Below, in pieces: positions 23,431-36,300 of a DNA stretch of 64,000 bases. The translations under genes were made by a program, and so were the position numbers. The stretch is from Antilocapra americana (taxonomy: Eukaryota > Chordata > Mammalia > Artiodactyla > Antilocapridae): assembly GCA_007570785.1 (NCBI GenBank), contig ML660777.1:6903820-6967819 (forward strand), in the 5' to 3' direction. The notes under the pieces were generated by a model. It saw only the letters and a program-made list of their open reading frames with translations. It had not been told where the DNA came from and made no database searches. The first letter of the stretch is position 1. Every line of letters begins with the position of its first letter.

Positions 23431-26400
23431 CTTTCTTGATTGTGTTCTGCAAAGAACTAAAGTGATGATGCTTTTTCATACCTGACTTTGGTAATTTTTC
23501 TTTTTTCTTGGTCAGTCTAACTAAAGGTTTTCAGTATTGTTTATCTCTTTGAAGAACAACTTTTTAAAAGATTGAGGTAACATTGGTTTATAATATTATA
23601 TAAGGGAGATAAATTTGGTTTAGTACTGCCATTTTATCTTTTTATATGATTGTAATATATTTCTTTTGTCTCTTTTCCCTTCCTTTTTTGGTCTGCCATT
23701 TTAATGTGGTGATTTTCTGTTTCCTGTTTTAATGTTTTGTGTCTCTGCTCTAGATTTATGTTTTGTGGTTATCATGAATTTTGTGTAAAGTGTCTTGTAG
23801 ATAAAATAGTCCTTTTTCTGCCAATAATACCTTATCTTCATCTTCCTATGTGGGTTCCATCCTTTTCCTCTTCCCCATTATTATGGTCTTAAATTATCCC
23901 TTTTTATGTTGTGAGTTTGTTACCAAACTGAAGTAATTATAGTTACTTTTACTGATTTTTCCCCCTTTAACCTTTGTACTACAATTAAGTTTTAAGCAAC
24001 ATACTCTGACATAGAGTATTACTATATGTCTCTCTCATCTTACTCAAAGTTTTGTGTACTTTTCCCTTTCCATTTCAGATAGAAGATCTTCCTTCATTAT
24101 TTCCTGTAAGGCAGGTCTATTAATAGCATTCATGAACTCTCTCAGCTTTTGTTCGTCTGGGAACATCTTTATTTTTCCTTCATATCTGAAGTAGAACTTT
24201 GCTGTGTATTCTTGGCTGAGAGTTTTTTTTTTCTCTTCCAATATTTTCAGTAATTTGAGTGTATCATTCCAAAGTCTCTCCTGACCTGTAGAGATTCTGC
24301 TGAAAAAATTCTGCTGATAGCCTAATGGAGGTTCCTCAGTAGATTATCATTCTTTTTTCCCTGACCACTTTTAAAATTATTTCTTTGTCATTAACTTTTG
24401 AGAGCTTTAATATAATGTGTCTTGAAGAAGACATTTCTGCTTTTAGGCAATTAGATGTTCTGTGAGTTTCATGGACTTGTATATCCAGTTTCTTCCCCAG
24501 GTTTAGAAAGTTCTCTGCTATTATTTCTTTACATAAACTCTCTGCTCTCTCTTGTCTCTTTTCTCCTTCTAGGATACCCATTATTTTAACATTGCCCTTC
24601 CAAATGAAGTCAGATAGTTGTCACAGAATTTCTTCATTTTTTAACATCTTAATTATATCTCTTCTACTCGTATCATTTCTAGATTTCTTTCTTCAAACTC
24701 GTGAATATTCTGTACCATATGGTCTCTCTTTCCAGTACATTCTAATGTTTTAATTCATTTATTGAGTTCTTCAACCCTGGAATTTATGTTTGGCTTGCTT
24801 TTAGAATTTTAATCTCTTTAATCAAATATTCCTCATATTCATCAATTTTATTCCTGAGCTTACTAAATGTCTGAGTTTTCTTGTAGCTTATTGAGTTTGT
24901 TCATGGTGGCTGTCTTGAGTTCTTTATCAGTTAGGTCATAATAGTCTATGACTTTAAAGTTGGTTTCTGAAGAATTGTCTTTTTGTGTGTGATTGTCATG
25001 TTGCCATGGTTCTTCATGGCACTTAATGATCTGTTCCTCTTCTGGGGAGAGAGGAAGCCCTGTGTTCTTGGCTGCACCCACCTGGAGAGGAGCAGTATCA
25101 TTCTGGGCTTAGTGTGGGGATGGAAAAAGAGGACTGAGTCTCAAATGTCAGAGTTTGGATGTTTTCACTGAGATGTAGTAGATAATATTGAATATTTCTT
25201 TAGTTGCTGTATGTGTCTTGAAAAATTTCTGGAGACATTAAATGATTATTTATGTTTATTTATAATTTTCACCAATTACAGGGGTTTCATAGGACAAATG
25301 TCTGTGGTGTCATTTCAGACATGGTCCTCCCATCCTGGGCTACTTCAGCTTCTATTTGTAATAATATATCTAATCCCTGTTTGATTTGGAGCACAAGCTC
25401 CTTCCCACTATTTTGTTCACTCACATTTTCTTAACAGTTCTTCCCTTTGGGAGAGATTCAGTTAAAGCTTCTTTAACAGAATGAGAAGCTTGCTGTCATT
25501 TGCCTTCTCCCTAAAATAAGATATCATGAGGCTGCATATTTTTTGCAAGAAGCTTTTATCCTTTGAACATCTCTTTGCATTAAAGGTGAATTCTGTTTGT
25601 GCTGATTTCTCTATGCCTAGTCTCATTTCTTGTAATAGTGTCTTTGCTAGGGTAGTCCAGTTTTGTATTATCTCTCATATGTGTTGTATCCATTGTATGC
25701 TAAGTGAGTGAAATTAGGAAACACATTTACACAGAAGTGTAGACAAGACAAACTCATGTGGTAGTGATTATCCCTGAATATACCTTTATTTGTGTGTGCC
25801 TGTGGGTCTCCCATAGGCCACCATGGTTACACGTGATGTGGTCTCCAGTATTTGAGCCCTTTTGTATTCCTCATGGATTCATCTGCTTTAATAATCTTAG
25901 ATCTGGTACAGATTTTTTCAGATTTATACCTAAGTATTTTATTTTGGGTGGTGCTAGTGTAAATGGAATTATAATTTTTCTTTAAAATTCCACTTGTTTA
26001 TTGCAGGTATATAAAAAAATAAATTGACATATATTAACCTTGTATTTTGCAACCTTGCTGTAATTGCTTATTGTTAATAGTTCCAGGAGCTGTATTTTGT
26101 TGTTGAATTTTTGGATTTTCTGCGTAGAAAATCATGCCATTCTCTAACATGGACTGTTTTATTTCTTCCTTTCTAATAAGCATGCCTTTCATTTTCTTTT
26201 CTTTTTTTTTTTTATTGTGGTCCTAGAACTTGTAGTACAATGTTGAATAAAAGTGATGAAGGAGGACATCCTTTCCTTGTTCCTGACCTTAGTGGGAAAA
26301 GTTCTAGTCTTCAATCTTGGTAGAATTTTCTTCACACTTCTTCTACCTGGGATCTACTTTCTTCAAATTTGAAAAATTTGGGGCTGTTTTCTTCAACTAT

Positions 26401-26700
26401 TTAGAAACCTTTTCCTTTGTTTCCTCTCCTTCAATAACCTAATTACAGATATATTAGGTCACTGAAGTTTTCCCAGGGTGCTCTGATACTATATTCATTA
26501 TTTTCAGTCTTTTTCTCTCTGTACTATATTATTTGATCTGCTGTTAATCCTATAAAGCTTTCCATCACAAATGTAGCTTTTTCTTTTACATAAATTCCAT
26601 ATATGTATTTTTATGCTCTCCATGTCTCTCATTACATTTTAATGTTTCCCTCTTCCTCCTCAAACTCACAAAATAAGGCTTTACTAACATTTTACATATT
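23431..26700 (-). mobile_element. Old L1 sequence, antisense, fragmented
   Basis: At least three pieces read as antisense L1. About 24100-24620 resembles an old L1 5' region ('gtgtcttgaagaagacattt', 'tctctgctctctcttgtctc'). About 25920-26320 resembles the reverse transcriptase segment of ORF2 ('ttatacctaagtattttatt', 'atgttgaataaaagtgatga'). About 26430-26600 is again 5'-like. Order and gaps indicate more than one element. The open frames in this span are by-products. Confidence 0.6.
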
Positions 26701-28379
26701 CTTATCTACTTATTATGTTGTCTGTGCCATCACTGGTGTAGTTTCAGTTGACTAATTTTGTCCTTATATTTGGTTGTGGTTTCCAACTTATTTGCATGAG
26801 TTTGAAACAGCAAGAAATGTTCATGTATAGTTCTAAACAGTATTTGTTCAATTTAAGGCAATGAAATGTGTAATATATACATTTTGCAAACATTGAAAAT
26901 GTCAGTATTAAAAATACATCCTTCAATTATGTAGAAATCACATTTTTCCAGGCAATTTTATTCTCTGGGAACAATGTGATACAATAGACTTTGAAGTCAA
27001 ATATAATAAACTTCAAAATAGTTTTGAAAAAACTTCAATATAGTTTTACTAGTGTCTTTATGAAATTAAGCAAGTTATTTTGTTTGTGTGAATTTTGATT
27101 GTTTCATATGTAAAATTAAGATTTAAAATTTATACACATTAAATTATATATGATGCTGAAGAACCTAATGATTTCAATAAAAACGTTTGTCCTTTCAGTA
27201 GTAATTATCTCTGATGATATTGATTCTATACAAATGAGACAACACTCATATACTTATATGTAACTTGTGATATATTAAAATAATTCATACATAATGTAAT
27301 AAATTTGTAATATATTTTAATAAAATATCAGGAAGGTCATCATTATTTACACATTTATTATAGTCTTTACTTCCACAACCCAAACCTTTGAGTAAATGCT
27401 TGAGGATTCACTTGAATGGAAAAGATCAGTAATTCAGATGCCTTATTTCTGCAATTCTAGGCAATTGGCTATTTTTAAATCCAGTTTTAGACTAGACATT
27501 TTTCTTATCTTAATCATTAATATTGTCCAAATACAATCAGAAGAGAGTAAAACTATGCATAGAGCAATTTAAGCTACAATATATTTTCAAATAAAATAGG
27601 CTAAGATGGATAGTTGCAATTTGAAAGGCTCAGAGATTTCAGAGTTTAGACGATTGGTTTTAGTTAACTTGTTTTGCATAATGAGATTGGATGCTAAGTA
27701 AAAACTTAAATAACAAAGATAAAATTCCTAGAGACATTTTCAACTTACATGTAATATCAATTGCTTTGCTATCTATGATATATAAAGTTCATTAATACAT
27801 ATTCAAATGTATTATATAAACATTCTATTTAGCTAACTTCAATAACAGACTGTTTTAAGTAATGAAATCCAATAAAAGTATAATTAGGACTTGTAACTGA
27901 GTTAGAAAAACATAAAATTGATTACAATGCAAATGTTTACCTTGTCTAATTAAACGCTATTCTTGGTCAGTAATATCTGAAAAAATTACTTAAATTTTAA
28001 AAATGGCTTGGTACATTTCATCAGTTTATGATTAGATCATTATAGGCAGTCCTTGACCAATTTTCTTGTTATCATACAATTTTATCCTTTAATCAAGAAC
28101 TAGCCAAATGTTTATTTCCTAATGTGAAAAGTGTTATTTAGTTAACTTCAGAATTGTGCCACTTCTGAGAGGTTTACATTAGACTCAAATGTTGTGAATT
28201 TGGAGTTATTTTGTTCTTAGTGACATTCTATTCAAAACACTGTATCAGTGTCAGATATATATTGAGTATATACATAGGGGTGATATTGCTCAGTCATAGA
28301 CATGCAAAAGAAGAAAACCTTGGAACTCACTTTGAAAAATTGTTAATTACTGCTCAAGTTGAACATTCTTAATCACTGT
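26701..28379. other. Intergenic DNA, nothing recognised
   Basis: About 1.7 kb of AT-rich sequence without a gene or clear repeat. Confidence 0.4.
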
Positions 28380-29185
28380 GACCTAGAAAATCCATGTCTG
28401 GAATTCAAATGTGCACCAGAAAACAAGCACAAGAATATTTTCAGAAATATTATTCAAATTAGCTAAAGCTAGAAAGGATCCAAATGTCAAGCAACATTCG
28501 AAGGGATATTCAAACAATGGTATATATACTAGAATACTATACAGCAATGAAAACTACTACACACAAAAGCATGGGTGGACCTCATAGATATAATGTTGAG
28601 TAAAATAAGCTGGTTCAGAGTAAGTGAAGGTTATTCAGTTGTGTCTGACCCTGGGACCCCATAGACTCTCTGCAACCCCAGAGGAGCCTGCCAGTATACT
28701 CTGTCCATGGAATTCTCCAGGCAAGACTTCTGGAGTGGGTTGCCATGCCCTCCTCTAGGGGATCTTCCATCTCCAGGGATCGAACCCAGGCCTCCTGCAT
28801 TACAAGCAGATTCTTTACTATCTGAACCACTAGGGAAGCCCAAGAATACTGGAGGGTGTAGCCTATCACTTCTCCAGGGGATCTTCCTGACCTAGGAATC
28901 AAACTGGGATCTCCTGCATTGCAGGCAGATTCTTTACCAGCTGAGCTACCAGGGAAGCCCAAAGAAGTGTTTAACCCATGGTTAGACACTTTATAATTCC
29001 ATTTATATGATGCTCAAAAATAGGTAAACTTGTTTCAGATGATAAAAGGCAGCAGAACAAACAGTGGTTACATTGGGGGATAGTGGTTAGATTGTAGGTT
29101 CTGAATGGTGTATGTCTGATCTGTACATTTAAGAACTGTGTACCTTATACATGCTTTATTTCAAGTTAAATAAATTGTTAATTTT
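28380..29185 (+). mobile_element. Old L1 3' UTR, split by SINEs
   Basis: 'aatggtatatatactagaat', 'cagcaatgaaaactactaca' and, beyond the SINE block, 'tttataattccatttatatg' and 'ttaagaactgtgtaccttat' follow an old L1 3' end, finishing near a poly-A/T patch at 29185. The part at 28618-28961 is inserted SINE. Confidence 0.7.
28618..28961 (-). repeat. Compound Bov-tA / Bov-A SINE, antisense
   Basis: One nearly full antisense Bov-tA (28618-28840) is followed by an extra Bov-A monomer (28841-28961, starting 'caagaatactggagggtgta'). The repeated monomer is the Bov-A2 dimer arrangement. Confidence 0.85.
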
Positions 29186-29189
29186 TTTT

Positions 29190-29972
29190 AAGTTAAAAAA
29201 ACAATATGCTGACTATAGGAAAGAGTTTCCATCTTTGGAGTGAGAAAAGTGGATCAAGGAAGAAAAGTAGTGAGGGAATATCATTCATTTACTTCCTCCT
29301 TTGTCACTCCTTTTCTTTCAATGTGAGAGGATCAGGGACTCACCAGCTCAGCCCCCAGATCTTCAGAGGTTCACAAACTTCTGTCTGGGGCACTTCCTGC
29401 TTGGAGACGGGTAAGGATGGATCTATAGAGGGAGAGAGAGAAAGGACCCGGAGCCCCTCCAATCCCACACAACACCGCAGGAGCTGCAGGAACAAGAGCA
29501 AAGCTGTGGGACCAGCAAAGTGCCAGTCTCACCACCGCTAGCTCCTAGCGTTTCAGCGGCTGGACAGCCACAGGATGACTTCCTGCCTTCCCCGCGAAAA
29601 GTCTGACAGGTACTTCAATTAATTCCAGAGCGATAACTCTTTATTCACAAAAGGGTTATTCTCCGTTAGCTAGAAGCGAGAACAATCCATTGAGGACTGG
29701 AACAAAGACTCAATTGCTTTGCTTTTTTTTTTTTTTAATTTAAATTCAGAGCCAGCAGGAGCCAACGCGCCCCTTCTAAAACTGAAGGGCTGGAGCTAGT
29801 GGACACTTCTCACCCGCCGGGTCTTCCTGGGGATCAGGCGGTGTGAGCCGATCCTAGCGGGCGGGAAGCTTGTCCTGGCGAGAGGGAAATCCATTCAGCC
29901 TAAGAGTGAGTTACACTCTTCTGGGCACCTGGGCGCACGGAAACTCCAGCGAGCTCTCTTGGAAAAGACACT
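29190..29972 (+). promoter_or_regulatory. NMBR upstream region and 5' leader
   Basis: No repeat interrupts the last 780 bases before the NMBR start. GC and CpG content rises from about 29750 ('ccaacgcgcccc', 'cacccgccgg', 'gcgggcggg...') and continues through exon 1, as in a weak CpG-island promoter. A T-run at about 29725 precedes it. No TATA box is clear and no start site is placed. The base at -3 of the ATG is A. Confidence 0.5.
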
Positions 29973-30394
29973 ATGCCCCCTGAGTCTCTTTCCAACCTCT
30001 CCCGGCCCTCGGGCGGGAATCGGAGCGGTTTCGTTCCCGGGATGTCGGAGAGGGATTTCCTACCCGCCCCGGACGGGACCACTGCGGAGCTGGTGATCCG
30101 CTGTGTGATCCCGTCCCTCTACCTACTCATCATCACAGTGGGCTTGCTGGGCAACATCATGCTGGTGAAGATCTTCATCACCAACAGCGCCATGAGAAGC
30201 GTCCCCAACATCTTCATCTCTAACCTGGCCGCTGGGGACGTGCTGCTGCTGCTCACCTGCGTCCCGGTGGATGCCTCGCGCTACTTCTTCGACGAGTGGA
30301 TGTTCGGGAAGGTGGGCTGCAAACTCATCCCCGTGATCCAGCTCACCTCCGTGGGGGTGTCCGTGTTCACTCTCACTGCCCTCAGCGCCGACAG
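29973..30394 (+). CDS. NMBR: NMBR coding exon 1
   Basis: It encodes residues 1-140 and two bases of R141: extracellular N-terminus, TM1-TM3 and the start of DRY. The donor is GTAAGG at 30395. GC-rich codons contrast with the later exons, in keeping with the CpG-rich start of the gene. Confidence 0.96.
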
Positions 30395-33300
30395 GTAAGG
30401 GCAGAGGCCGCGGCCGTGGAGAGGGGAGAAAGTGTACTCCTGAGCAAGGAGGAGTAAGAGAAGGGCAGGGAGGAGGGAAGAAGGAGAGAGAATCTATCAG
30501 AGAATTAGAGCAAAAGGAGTTAAAATGAACAGAGATGTGAAGCTTGAAAAAAAAAATAAAATCATTATTTTAAAAATATTTGCATTAGTTTAAAGTTGCA
30601 CAGCCTAGCCTTTCACTTGCCCTCCACACACTTTGTTGTTGTTCAGCCGCTAAGTCGTATGAGAGTTTTTGCGACCCAATGAACTGCAGCATGCCAGGCT
30701 TCCCTGTCCTTCACTATCTCCCCGAGTTTGCTCAAACTCATGTCCATTGAGTCACACACACTTTGGGGATCTTCATTATCCATTTCATAGAGAAGCTATA
30801 GAATAGATGTGCAACGATCTTGTAGAAGCTTTTGATGTGTCCCTAAAAACTTAGAAGTGCACTTTCCTTATTCAGTAGTTTAATAATCTGATAGATAAGA
30901 CTGTCTGCCTTAATACTAGGAAAGTGTTTGATTTTGATTTTTTTTTCCAAGTAAGGAGAAGAATTATTTCGCTGACTAACTAAATGCTGCTATTTATTTG
31001 AAGCAAAAATATCTAGAATAGTACATGTTCTTCAGACATGACTTTATACATTCTTCTAGTTTTATTACCTGAAGTCCAGTGATATGACTTTTCCCCCCTA
31101 CCAACAGGTAAGATACTAAGTTTTAGTATCTTAAAACAGTGCTGAAAAACACATCTTTGATATCAAATCTACTTTCCGTATATTTCAAGAGTGGGAAATG
31201 TCTATTATTCTACTTTATGGATCAACTAGTTCAACTGTGTTATTTTTCAGATGAGGATATTAAAGCCCAGGCAGACCTGGGAGGAGAATCCAGTCCTGCT
31301 GACTCTTGGTCCAGTACCCTATCCCAGACTCTCGACCATCATGATTCGGGGAATTTAAGCAGGAGGAATATCTTGATGGGTGTGGGGAGAAATGTATAAT
31401 TAGACATCATGGCATGGAACCCTGGTCTAATTTCCTTAGGAGTGGGTTGTTGACTTAAACTGCTTAGATAAACAATTTAACTTGATTGATTAAGGTGGCA
31501 TTCATGATCCTTCTCTTTAATTTACGTATTAAATTATTAATGAAAAATGAGTCCATCTAAATTTCCTGGCATTTGTAATAATACCCTTACATCACTTTGG
31601 CATTGAGAAGTTAATCTTCTCAATGATTAACTTGATGAAAAGACAGTATTCAATAGAAAGTTGAGAGCCATTGTCTTTTAAACCAAATACTATTGACCTT
31701 TTAATTTGTGTAATGTATTCTTTCCAAAACCACATTCTTATGAAGATGGTGACTTTAAGTAAGTTATGCATCTCATTTTGTTTCTATGACACCATTTCTA
31801 TTCAGTATTATCTTTTAAAACACTTTTTTGTAAATCAGAAGTAAAATGTGACTTTTTAGTTTAGTTGCCATTCTTCATGGAACTCATTTTAATTAGAATG
31901 TTAAAAAATTCTACTTAGTGATTAGAATAAAACTTAATGAAAAGCTATCATTATAATAGTTACTCTCTTTATGCTTTCATTTTTAAAAGTGATAGCAGTA
32001 GCAAGACCTAGGGCTTGAGTTTATTTCATTCTACTTTTCTCAATCTATTGTTTGCCATTTTAAAGTGAAGAAAGTTAAGACTTGAAATTAAGCAACATTT
32101 CCATGGTCTCACAGTGATGGAACCATTATCTGAACCCAGTTCAAAACCTGGACTCTTCACCATTAAGATACATTATTACTTTCCCTTGTGTAAGAAATTC
32201 TTAATGGCATTTCCTATTGAATGGCAGACTGAAAAGTTAAGTTTAAAACATCATCATAATATACTACTTACTTAACTCTGCAGTGAGCAATATTTGTTTA
32301 GCCATAATAATACTGCACTGACTATCTTGTAAAAATGTAATATATCTTACTAAATCAGGAAGTTAGGAATGAGAAAGATAAAGGTGGTATAAGAAAGAAC
32401 ATCTTTAAGTATCATAACAGGATACTTAATATCTGTAATATTTAATTCAAGAGACAATGGCAGAAGTACATTTCTTGGACGTAAGGAGGTAATGATTGGA
32501 AATTTGTTTTAACCCAGGAGTGGGACCAGAGATGGAATGAGAGACTTCTACTTTTCTTTGTAGCACTCAGTGCTCTCTGATTTGAAAAACAAACCAACCT
32601 ATTTGAATATATTCATCTGATAAAGCTTAGAAAAGCAGACACATTAGCTCATTCTAGTTGCTGATTGTAGTTCTTTCAGTTTTGGAAGAACATTCAGTTA
32701 ATCAGAATAGGAGAAAGAAACTCTTGCCTGTTGAGTTCTGCCATTCAAAGTCTGTATCACGATTGCAACTCCATTAAATTTGGAGTGGAAGCTGCTTGTT
32801 GTTGCTTTGCTTTCATTACTGTATATTTCTTAGGACGACCCTCTAGATGAAAATGTGGACTGCCATTTTCCTGTTGAGGCTCTGGAAATGACATCTGGTG
32901 CAAGCCAGGAAGGAGAAAGACTATTTTATTGAGGTTGGGAGCTGCTCTTCCTATGGGCAATGGGGTGAATTTTTACAGAACTTCAGAGTGAGACTTTATC
33001 TGCTTGTTATGTAGCTTAAAATATTCTGAATTTTTGGAATATCAGCCTAACTGAAATATACATAAAGAGAAGGCACAGGTACATGGCATAATAACTAACT
33101 GCTAGGTGCCAGGCATTGTGATAGGTGCTCTGTACAGTTTTTCTAATCACAAAACTTCAAGGGAGATGTTTTTATCCCCACCTTATAGATGAAGAAAAAG
33201 ATCTTAAGTGATCTTCTAACGGATATCAGAGATGAAACAACAGTGTTAATTTGACTAAAATCACTTTTTTCTATATCTTGTTAACATCCTATGTACATGG

Positions 33301-36300
33301 GCAACCTGAAATGCTTTTAAAGACATAGATAAAAGTAATTTGAGATTTACATATGATTTTGTTGTTTGCATTATTATTAACTTACTTAATAGTCATGTGT
33401 AATTGAATTATAGAAGGCTTGGATTGTTTAAGCTATTGTGTCCTGGAGTGTGGTTCATTTACCACTATGATGGCGTTAGGTGGGAGAAGATTTCATGAGG
33501 TCTTGACATTAAAGAAATTTGAGCTATAAAGACAGAATGTTATTCCATTTCCAGTTCTTTCTGTCCTTATGACTAAATTAGGGAGAAAGATCCCAGTCTA
33601 GATTCTTCTCTAAGATTTCTCAATGTCCTTAGGGGAAAAAAAGGTAAGAGACCCTTTTCCAGAAGCTCTAGAAAAGTATTCAGGTATATTTTAATAATAC
33701 TATTTTGTGAACATTTTACATTTTATGATTATGTGCTATAGTAATTACAGTAGTAATTGGAAATAAAATATTTAATTAGAATTATTCAATATATGATAAT
33801 ACTTGTAGTATGTGTACATGGAGAAAATACTTGTGAAGGATGTAAGCAAATTACTGCAGTTTGGGAAATGACAATTTAAAATATTTTTCTCATCTTTTCT
33901 GTGCTCATAAGCAGTGGAATAACTTGTGGACAAAGAGTCGGACACGATTGAGCCACTGAACTGAACTGAACTTGTGGACAGAGAGACACCAGGGTTCTTA
34001 GTTATTCCACACACTACATAACAGCTTGGGAATAATGGGGTGTTGGCACCTCTTTCTTTTTTAAAAAAAATAAAATTTACTTTATATTGGAGTATAGCCA
34101 GTTAACAATGTTGTGATAGTTTTAGGTGAACAGCAAAGGGACTCAGCCATACATAAACATGTATCCATTCTCCCCCAAATCCCCCTCCCATCCAGGCTAC
34201 CACATAACATTTTTTTAAAGGGGTTTTAAAAAATAATCAATTTATTCAATATTATAGCTGTAGAAATGAAGTACATTTTAAGAAATGAAAAAAGAATGAA
34301 GAAAATATCACTTAACATCACTGGTACATCAGTGAAGGCCAGCAGAAAAAAATACTGATAAGGTTGTCTCTGACAGCAAGAAGACATTCTAGTCCACACT
34401 TTAATATGCTTCCTATGTTTTCACCAAATGTTTCTTTTCTGCTGCTTTTCATCCTTCTTTGTGCTATACAGTCAGATCTTGTTGGTTATCCATTTTAAAT
34501 ATAGCAGCGTGTACATGTTAGTTCCTGTTCTTCCCATCCTTACCCCTGGCAGCCACACATTCATTCTCTAAGTCTATGAGTCTGTTTCTGTTTTGTAAAT
34601 AAATTTATTTGTATTATTTTTTTAAGATTCTGCATAAAAGGGAGGTCATATGATATTTTTCCTTCTCTGTCTGACTTTGTTTACTCACTGACAATCTCTA
34701 GGTCCATCCATGTTGCTACAAGTGGCATTATTTCACTCTTTTTTAAATGGCTGAGTAGTATTCCATTGTATATCTGTACCGTATCTTCTTTATCCATTCC
34801 TCTGCTGATGGACATCTAGGTTGCTTCCGTGTCTTGGCAATGGTAAACAGGTTGGCATCTTAGTAAAATCTCTCTCTCTTTTCCTTTCTTTTTTAAATTT
34901 TGCTTTCTTAAGAGAGTAATTTGAGATGTACTGTCTGCCCAGGTACAGAGCCATTGTAAACCCCATGGATATCCAGACATCAGGGGCAGTGCTGTGGACC
35001 TGTGTGAAGGCCGTGGGCATCTGGGTGGTCTCCGTGCTGTTGGCTATTCCCGAAGCCATATTTTCCCAAGTGGCACGCATTGGCAGCTTGGATAACGGCA
35101 GCTTCACGGCGTGTATACCCTACCCTCAGACGGATGAATTACATCCAAAGATTCATTCAGTGCTCATCTTCTTGGTCTACTTCCTCATACCACTTGTTAT
35201 CATCAGTGTTTATTATTATCACATTGCAAAGACCTTAATTAAAAGTGCACATAATCTTCCAGGAGAATGCAATGAACATACCAAAAAACAGGTAAGCTCT
35301 GTAGGTGTGTATGTTGAGGGCATGCTGGTGAGAAGCAGTCCATGCTATTTTGAGTTGTAGTTCATGAGCTTTCAATACCAGGAATGATTAGAACAGTAAG
35401 AGGACACTGGGACATGCAGTAACCTAAACTAGAAGGGACGTTGGAGACAGGGGTCTCTACTTTGTGACCAAGTCTTATCTCTAAAAGTCCACTGAGGTCC
35501 AATTTATCTGACACTTGAACATACCTGTTAGAATATCTCTGGTGGCTTTTCTTTACATGCAAATGTTTATGCAAAGAAACACATAACAAACCAGAAAAAA
35601 ATTTCACATTTCAAGTATGTGTGTGTGCTAAGTTGCTTCAGTTGTGTCTAACTATTTGCCACCCTATGGATTGGGTTGGGAAGATCCCCTTCTCTAGGGG
35701 ACCTTTCCAACACAGGGATCAAACCCAGGTCTTCCGCATTGCAGGTGGATTCTTTACCATCTGAGTCACATTTTGAGTATACGTTTATTCAGTGATTGTT
35801 TCTTCTCCCATTAGCCCACAAGGGATGACAGAAAGTCTGGGGGAAGGTTACATCGGGAAAGGACTAGGACTAAGAAACCTTCCTGAAGGTTACATCAGGA
35901 AATGTTACACCTGGGGACTGGGGGTGAGGTTTGATTAGAATACCAAAGTGGGAGAGTGGGAACAGAGGGCAGCAAAACAAGAGTGAAAGGGAGCAGAGGG
36001 CCTGCTGGTGCTGACTTCAGACTTGGTCTAATTCAACTTTATAGATTTTCCAATAAATAAATAGCAAATAAATGTATACTGCAGTGAAATTCTGACACCT
36101 AGCCTCAACCTGCTATGGATGCCCATGCTTAGTAATGTAAGCTTCACATCCGCTTCCCTAATTCATCCAAGTTGTCTAATTGATGCTACTGGACTACATC
36201 CAGAGTGCCACATTCTGTTTCCTGATCTAGACTCCTTACTTACACTTTTGTTTATCATTCACCACTACTTACTCCCCAGTGTCAGATCTGTTTTAATCCT

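Noticed and set aside
24044..25081. Minus-strand frames resembling basic coiled-coil proteins
   Set aside because: They are fragments of old L1 sequence, with stops between them.
31139..31399. 86-codon frame in NMBR intron 1 as a possible extra exon
   Set aside because: It overlaps a MIR trace, and the known three-exon structure joins perfectly without it.
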